Part shown: positions 59,516 through 64,000 of the stretch, piece by piece
How positions within the stretch are numbered: the first letter of the stretch is position 1
How the letters are laid out: each line of letters begins with the position of its first letter
Origin: Hyphomicrobiales bacterium
GTDB lineage: Bacteria; Pseudomonadota; Alphaproteobacteria; Rhizobiales; Ancalomicrobiaceae
Assembly (NCBI GenBank): GCA_021286855.1
Contig: JAJTBO010000003.1
Span: forward strand, 186,001 to 250,000
Length of the DNA stretch: 64,000 nucleotides
Direction of reading: 5' to 3'
Made by a program: the position numbers and the translations under genes
Notes under the pieces: generated by a model
Database searches by the model: none
What the model was told of the DNA's origin: nothing
Seen by the model: only the letters and a program-made list of their open reading frames with translations

Positions 59516-61116
59516 GCGGTTTCCTTCCGACGTTCGACGCCGATCGCGCGGCCGTCGCTGCGCGGATCGTGCGCACCGGTCATGACGCCGTCGGCGTCGA
59601 TGCGGATGACGCCGGCCTGACCGGCGAGCGGGCTCGCCGCCGGCAGAGGCGACAGCGCGTGCCCGCGACGCGTCAACTCGGCGAGGACGTCGTCGCCGGC
59701 GTCCGCTTCGATCTTCAGCGTGTCGCGACCGTCGGAGAAAGTCTTGCCGAGCAGGAAGCGCGGCCGGCGAAGCGCCTCGAACGGATCGAGGCCGTGGTCG
59801 ATCAGCCGCGACAGGAGCACCGAGAGCGTCTGCGGCTGCCCATCCGCGCCCTGCGTCCCATAGAGCAGATGCGGACGCCCCTCGGCGAGCGCCAGTCCGG
59901 GGTTCAGCGTGTAGAACGGCCGCTTGCCCGGCTCGAACCGGTTCGGATCGTCGGGCGCGCGGCCGAAGGCGGCGCCGCGGTTCTGCCAGAGGACGCCCGT
60001 GTCGCCGGCGACGACGCCGGATCCCCAGTCGAAATAGAGGCTCTGCAACACCGACGCCGCCCCGCCCGCCGCATCCGCGGCGGCGAGAAAGACCGTGTCG
60101 CCGGTGCGGAAGGGCTCGCCCCAGGGCCGCGCGCGACCGGCGTCGATCTCCGCGGCGTGCGCCGCCAGCCGCGACGGGTCGAGCCGATCCTCGGCGACGT
60201 CGACGAAATCGGGGTCGGCCAGGCCACGGCGATCGTCGAAGGCTCCCTTCACCGCCTCGACGCAGAGGTGAAAGAAGTCCGCGCCGCCCTCGGCGACGGC
60301 GTCCATCGGGAAATGCGCCAGGATTCCCAGGATGCCGAGTGTGGTCACCCCTTGCGTCGGCGGCGGCGGAGCGAGCAGATCGAGGCCGCGATAGGCGAGC
60401 CGCAGCGGTTCGCTCTCTCGGACGCGCGTCGCCGCGAGGTCGTCGAGGCGAAGCGGCGACCCCGCCGCCGCGAGCCCGGCGACGATCCGCCTCGCCAGAT
60501 CGCCCTCGTAGAAGGCCTGCGGACCGTCGCGGGCGATCGTCCGCAGCGTCTCGGCGAGCTGCGGTTGGCGAAAGGTCGCGCCGACCGGGACGGGCGCGCC
60601 GAAGAGCTCGGCGAAGCCCGGCCAATCCTTCGTCTCGTCGGCGCGGAAGTCTCGCCAGAAGGCCTGAGACGCCGTGAGCGGCAGCCCCGCTTCGGCCCAT
60701 TCGATCGCGGGCGCGAGGAGGTCGGCGAGGCGCTCGCGGCCACCCCAGTTCCGCGCCGACCAGTCGAGCGCATGTCGCCACCCGGCGACCAGCGCCGCGC
60801 CGGTGATCGCCGAACCGCCGCCCCGGATCGGGATCGGCCCGTCGGCGATCGGGCCGCGCGCGCCCTGTCCGATCGCGGAGAACACCCGCCTTCGGCCCTC
60901 GCGGTCCGCCACGATCCACACCGCGTCGCCGCCGAGGCCGCAGAAATGGGGATAGGCGACCGCCAGGACGGCGCCTGTGGCGATCGCCGCCTCGATGGCG
61001 TTGCCGCCTCGGGCGAGCACCGCCGCGCCGGCGGCGCTGGCGAGGTCGTGAGGGCTCGTCACCATGCCGTCCCGGGAGACGGCCGAACGGGTCTGACGGG
61101 CGATCTCGTCGGGCAT
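59512..61116 (-). CDS. Gamma-glutamyltransferase-family Ntn hydrolase, HpxW-like
   Basis: A 534-residue Ntn-hydrolase precursor without signal peptide. The self-cleaving nucleophile is probably T341 in RTGDTVFLAAAD; downstream SLYFDWGSGVV and YGTQGADGQPQ are typical. The N-terminal VAYPHFCGLGGDAVWIV differs from the GGGGF block of true GGTs and resembles HpxW, the oxamate amidohydrolase of ureide breakdown. It would thus be cytoplasmic and release ammonia from an amide. ATG 61116 has GGAG about 10 nt upstream; a GTG at 61131 is an alternative. Located between two amidohydrolases; an HpxZ-like gene lies in the neighbouring operon. Confidence 0.82.
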   Translation of the reverse strand: MPDEIARQTRSAVSRDGMVTSPHDLASAAGAAVLARGGNAIEAAIATGAVLAVAYPHFCGLGGDAVWIVADREGRRRVFSAIGQGARGPIADGPIPIRGGGSAITGAALVAGWRHALDWSARNWGGRERLADLLAPAIEWAEAGLPLTASQAFWRDFRADETKDWPGFAELFGAPVPVGATFRQPQLAETLRTIARDGPQAFYEGDLARRIVAGLAAAGSPLRLDDLAATRVRESEPLRLAYRGLDLLAPPPPTQGVTTLGILGILAHFPMDAVAEGGADFFHLCVEAVKGAFDDRRGLADPDFVDVAEDRLDPSRLAAHAAEIDAGRARPWGEPFRTGDTVFLAAADAAGGAASVLQSLYFDWGSGVVAGDTGVLWQNRGAAFGRAPDDPNRFEPGKRPFYTLNPGLALAEGRPHLLYGTQGADGQPQTLSVLLSRLIDHGLDPFEALRRPRFLLGKTFSDGRDTLKIEADAGDDVLAELTRRGHALSPLPAASPLAGQAGVIRIDADGVMTGAHDPRSDGRAIGVERRKETA

Positions 61117-61189
61117 GGGTGGGCACTCCACGGTCGTCGGAAATTTTCACGGGTCGGATCGACGCCTCGGCGCGATCCGCCGCCGTCGC

Positions 61190-62674
61190 TCATTCTTCGG
61201 CGAGGAAGCCGCCGGCGTGGCAGCCGCATCCGTAGAAGCGGCGAGCCGTCGCCCTCAGATGGCGACGGCGACCGTCGTCGGGCGGGGCCGCAGCCCAGGC
61301 GATACGCGCCGCCTCGAGCAGCCGTGTCTCCAGCGCCCCATGGTCGAGCGTCGCGAGCCGCCCCTTCGCGACCACCACCTCGCCGCCGACGAGCAGGGTG
61401 ACGAGATGACGTCGGGTGGCTCGGGTGAGGATCACGGTCAGCGGATCGAGCGAGCCGTCGACGAGATCGCCGCTCATCGCCGCATAGTCGAGGATCGCCA
61501 CGTCGGCGACCGCGCCCGGCGCGAGCGACGCCGGCGCGGCGTCGCAGCCGAGGACGGCCGTTCGTCCGTCGCCGAAGGCCGCCCTGGTCAGTCGCGCCGG
61601 CGGCACGGCGTCGTCGAAGCCGAACCCCTGGTGCAGGAGATGGACGAGCCGCATTTCGCGGAGCATGTCGTCGTCGTCGTCCATCGGCTGAGCGTCGAGC
61701 CCGAGACCGAAGCCGAGCCCCTCGGCGGCGAAGGCCGCGACCGGCGCGAGCCCGGAGCGCAAACGGAGGTTGGACGAGGTGTTGACCGAGACGATCACAC
61801 CGCGCTCCGCCAGGAGGGCGATCTCGTCGCGGCGAAGATGGACGCCGTGGGCGACCGAGAGGCGCGGCGACAGGAAGCCGATACGATCGAGCGTGGCGAG
61901 CAGGCCTTCGGGATGAGCGAAATCCGCCCATTCGCGTTGAGCCGGCGTCTCCAGGAGATGCATGTGGATCCGCCGGCCGGACCGCGCCGAGGCCTCGGCG
62001 ATCGCCGCGAGCGAGGTCTCGCGCGCCCACTGAGGGCCGGCCGGGCAATATTGCACCGAAAAATGCGGGCCTTCGAGCGCGGCGACCTCGTCGACGAAGG
62101 CGAGGTAGTCGTCGACGTCGGGCCGCCAGGGCCCCGGCGGCGGCGTGACCAACGCGGCGCGCAGCGCCGGATCGGCGGCGGCGAGGAACGCCGCTTCGTT
62201 GCCGTAGGAGAAGGGATTGCGGTCGCGAAACGCCGGAGCGAAGGCGACCCGAATACCGACGGCGGCGGCGGCGCGGGCGACCTCGGCCGTTTCTTCGAGC
62301 GCTTCCGCGCGGGAGCGTGCCTGAAAACCATGCACGTGCATGGTCGCGGCGATGCCGGTTTCGGCCATCCGGGCGAAGGCGACGGCGGCGCGTTCGAAGG
62401 CCGGCAGGCGCGGTTCGCGGGCGAGATTGGGCAACCAGGATTCCAGCGGATCGTCCACGGCGCCGAAGGCGAGCGTCCGCAGGCCCCGGCCGTGATCATG
62501 GGCGTTGGCGAAGGCCGGCATCGCCAAGAGCCCGTTCGAGGGGGCCGGGATCGGCGTCACCGCCGCAATACGCCCACCTCGCAGCGTCAGCCGGACCGGC
62601 CCGCCGGTGGCTCCATCCGGCTTCAGGTGACGGTCGACGTCGAAACTCGTCGTCGGAGAAGCGGCTTCCTGCAT
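61190..62674 (-). CDS. TRZ/ATZ-type amidohydrolase
   Basis: A 494-residue metal-dependent hydrolase. H59 and H61 in FANAHDHGRGL, the His-Glu pair in HMHLLET, His of SVAHGVHL and the Asp in GLGLDAQP give the complete metal/acid set of the guanine/SAH/triazine deaminase group. The tail FYGCGCHAGGFLAEE, with two Cys and a His, is unusual. ATG 62674 is preceded by GGGAGCCGTC. It heads the three-gene run amidohydrolase, HpxW-like, CodA-like, behind a sigma-54-like element. Substrate not predictable; purine- or triazine-like amine or cyclic amide. Confidence 0.87.
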   Translation of the reverse strand: MQEAASPTTSFDVDRHLKPDGATGGPVRLTLRGGRIAAVTPIPAPSNGLLAMPAFANAHDHGRGLRTLAFGAVDDPLESWLPNLAREPRLPAFERAAVAFARMAETGIAATMHVHGFQARSRAEALEETAEVARAAAAVGIRVAFAPAFRDRNPFSYGNEAAFLAAADPALRAALVTPPPGPWRPDVDDYLAFVDEVAALEGPHFSVQYCPAGPQWARETSLAAIAEASARSGRRIHMHLLETPAQREWADFAHPEGLLATLDRIGFLSPRLSVAHGVHLRRDEIALLAERGVIVSVNTSSNLRLRSGLAPVAAFAAEGLGFGLGLDAQPMDDDDDMLREMRLVHLLHQGFGFDDAVPPARLTRAAFGDGRTAVLGCDAAPASLAPGAVADVAILDYAAMSGDLVDGSLDPLTVILTRATRRHLVTLLVGGEVVVAKGRLATLDHGALETRLLEAARIAWAAAPPDDGRRRHLRATARRFYGCGCHAGGFLAEE

Positions 62675-62726
62675 GTGACGGCTCCCTTGGGGCGCCTGCC
62701 CCTTGGCATGTGCTGCGTCCGGCCAA

Positions 62727-62742
62727 GCGAAGTTCGTGCCGA
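62727..62742 (-). promoter_or_regulatory. Possible sigma-54 promoter of amidohydrolase operon
   Basis: On the minus strand TCGGCACG-AACT-TCGC keeps the invariant GG and GC with the correct 12-bp separation but has two mismatches to the -24/-12 consensus. It would start transcription ~40 bp before the amidohydrolase ATG. Weaker than the elements at 27387 and 56175. Confidence 0.4.
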
Positions 62743-62875
62743 CTTGCGGCGAGACCGAGCGGCGCGGCGCCTCGTCGCGTCGACGCCGGCTCGTTCCGGT
62801 TCGCCCCGACCGCTCCGCGCGCCGGCAGGCGGCGTCTTCGATCGACGTCCGGGACGGAGCGTCTGGAAACCCGGG

Positions 62876-64000
62876 TCAGCGCGCGTCTTCCATCACCACG
62901 TGACCGGGCGATACGGTGCGATACCGCCGTTCCGGCGGGAGAAATCCCAGCGGCCGCACCGGGCTCCGAAGCTCGCGAACGTCGAGATCGCGGCGGATGC
63001 CCCGGCGCGCCGGGTCGGGCACGGGAACGGCGGCGATCAGTTTCTTCGTATAGGGGTGCTGCGGATTGCCGAAGAGCGCGGCGCGGGGGCCGATCTCGAC
63101 GATCTCGCCGAGATACATCACCGCGACGCGGTGGCTGACCCGCTCGACGACGGCCATGTCGTGGGAAATGAACAGGAACGCGATCTTCAGGCTCTCCTGG
63201 AGATCCATCAGGAGGTTGCAGACCTGCGCCTTGATCGAGACGTCGAGAGCGGAAACGCTCTCGTCGGCGACGATCACCTTCGGATCGAGCGCGAGCGCCC
63301 GGGCGATCGCGATACGCTGGCGTTGGCCACCCGAGAACTCGTGCGGATAGCGGCTCATCATGTCGGGGGCGAGGCCGACCCTCTCGAGGAGATCCGCGAC
63401 CTTGTCGCGCGCCTGGGCGTGCGTGCCCAGTCTATGGCTCGTGTAGGGCTCGGCGACCGAAGCCCCGACCGTCATGCGCGGATTGAGGCTGGCGAAGGGG
63501 TCCTGAAAGATCATCTGGATGGAGCGTCGCATGCGCCGGAGATCGGCGCCGTCGAGATCCAGGACGTCGAACCCGTCGAGCTCGACCCGACCGGCGACCG
63601 GCTCGACGAGGCGCATGATCGAGCGCCCGGTGGTCGACTTGCCGCAGCCGGATTCGCCCACCAGCGACAGCGTCTCGCCCTGATGGAGATCGAAAGAGAC
63701 GCCCTCAACGGCATGGATCGCCCCGGTCCGTCGCCCGAAGACGCCGCCGCGCACGTCGAACCGGGTGACGAGATCGCGCACGCTGAGGATCGGCGGCGCG
63801 GCGCGATCGACCGTGTCGACGACCGGCGCCGCGGGAATGCGTTCGCCCGACACCGCGTCGACGATGGCGAACCGTCCGGGGATGTCGGTGTCGCCCATGT
63901 CGCCGAGCCGCGGCACCGCCGAGAGAAGCGCGCGCGTATAGGGATGACGACCGTCGTGGAAGACGTCGCGCGTCGTTCCGGTCTCCACCATGTCGCCGCG
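62876..64000 (-). CDS. Dipeptide/glutathione ABC transporter ATP-binding protein (GsiA type), C-terminal part
   Basis: The gene runs off the right edge. The first ~35 residues seen ([31 protein letters not shown]-type) are the tail of a first ATPase domain; after a linker a complete second, DppF-like domain follows: Walker [10 protein letters not shown], signature [14 protein letters not shown], Walker [15 protein letters not shown], and the [16 protein letters not shown] tail. This is the fused two-NBD layout of GsiA/YejF. It would power another peptide- or amide-type importer, possibly feeding the amidohydrolases to its left, which lie on the same strand downstream. Confidence 0.88.
   Translation of the reverse strand, partial: RGDMVETGTTRDVFHDGRHPYTRALLSAVPRLGDMGDTDIPGRFAIVDAVSGERIPAAPVVDTVDRAAPPILSVRDLVTRFDVRGGVFGRRTGAIHAVEGVSFDLHQGETLSLVGESGCGKSTTGRSIMRLVEPVAGRVELDGFDVLDLDGADLRRMRRSIQMIFQDPFASLNPRMTVGASVAEPYTSHRLGTHAQARDKVADLLERVGLAPDMMSRYPHEFSGGQRQRIAIARALALDPKVIVADESVSALDVSIKAQVCNLLMDLQESLKIAFLFISHDMAVVERVSHRVAVMYLGEIVEIGPRAALFGNPQHPYTKKLIAAVPVPDPARRGIRRDLDVRELRSPVRPLGFLPPERRYRTVSPGHVVMEDAR

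Noticed and set aside
1-64000. tRNA, rRNA, CRISPR, IS, integrase or phage features
   Set aside because: None was found on reading; no cloverleaf-like, repeat-spacer or transposase sequence could be supported.

Overview
This 64 kb window is GC-rich (roughly two thirds G+C) and very densely coded, with ATGA and GTGA stop/start overlaps. Gene content (HcnABC-type oxidase, RutR with PreTA, MmsA, BiuH/AtzF, several peptide-type ABC importers) suggests an alphaproteobacterium, most likely Hyphomicrobiales (Rhizobiales). The genus is not determinable from the sequence alone. I saw no tRNA, rRNA, CRISPR array, insertion sequence, phage or integrase gene. The window is a run of catabolic operons, most of them for importing and dismantling nitrogen-rich small molecules.

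Layout. (1) 1-5588: end of a polar amino-acid binding protein, MmgE/PrpD protein, deacetylase/cyclic-imidase-like protein, FAD-linked 2-hydroxyacid dehydrogenase and aminotransferase. A convergent terminator and an IclR regulator follow. (2) 6796-15793: SDR, a three-subunit opine/hydroxyproline-oxidase-like flavoenzyme, and a complete peptide/opine ABC importer. (3) 16253-22234: complete citrate lyase operon citC-D-E-F-X-G behind an AT-rich control region, then an RBBP9-type hydrolase. (4) 22630-26030 (minus): diaminopropionate ammonia-lyase, M20 L-carbamoylase-like hydrolase and nitrilase-type D-carbamoylase, divergent from an RpiR-type regulator. (5) 27481-34192: amidase plus a second peptide-type ABC importer behind a near-consensus sigma-54 promoter. 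(6) 34358-46858: reductive pyrimidine catabolism (RutR, PreA/PreT, MmsA, NMT1-type ABC importer, dihydropyrimidinase, beta-ureidopropionase-like M20 enzyme) with two RutR-like operators. (7) 46979-56107 (minus): BMP-family ABC importer interleaved with biuret hydrolase, a paralogous cysteine hydrolase, an HpxZ/AtzH-like protein, a 5-FCL-like protein and allophanate hydrolase. A sigma-54 promoter and a GntR-type palindrome lie upstream. (8) 56412-62674: 2OG-Fe(II) oxygenase, GntR regulator, CodA-like amidohydrolase with altered active-site residues, HpxW-like GGT-family enzyme and a second amidohydrolase. (9) 62876-64000: truncated GsiA-type ABC ATPase.

How it fits together. Uracil/thymine would go through PreTA, dihydropyrimidinase and ureidopropionase to beta-alanine or beta-aminoisobutyrate; after a transaminase not present here, MmsA would make acetyl- or propionyl-CoA. 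Biuret (and possibly triuret, if the second hydrolase is a triuret hydrolase) would go through BiuH to allophanate and through AtzF to ammonia and CO2. Clear sigma-54 elements before operons 5 and 7, and a weaker one before 8, argue for control by nitrogen status. The strongest candidates for new biology are the BMP/biuret operon, with its extra cysteine hydrolase and non-canonical 5-FCL, and the adjoining oxygenase/amidohydrolase/HpxW-like cluster, whose substrate is unknown.
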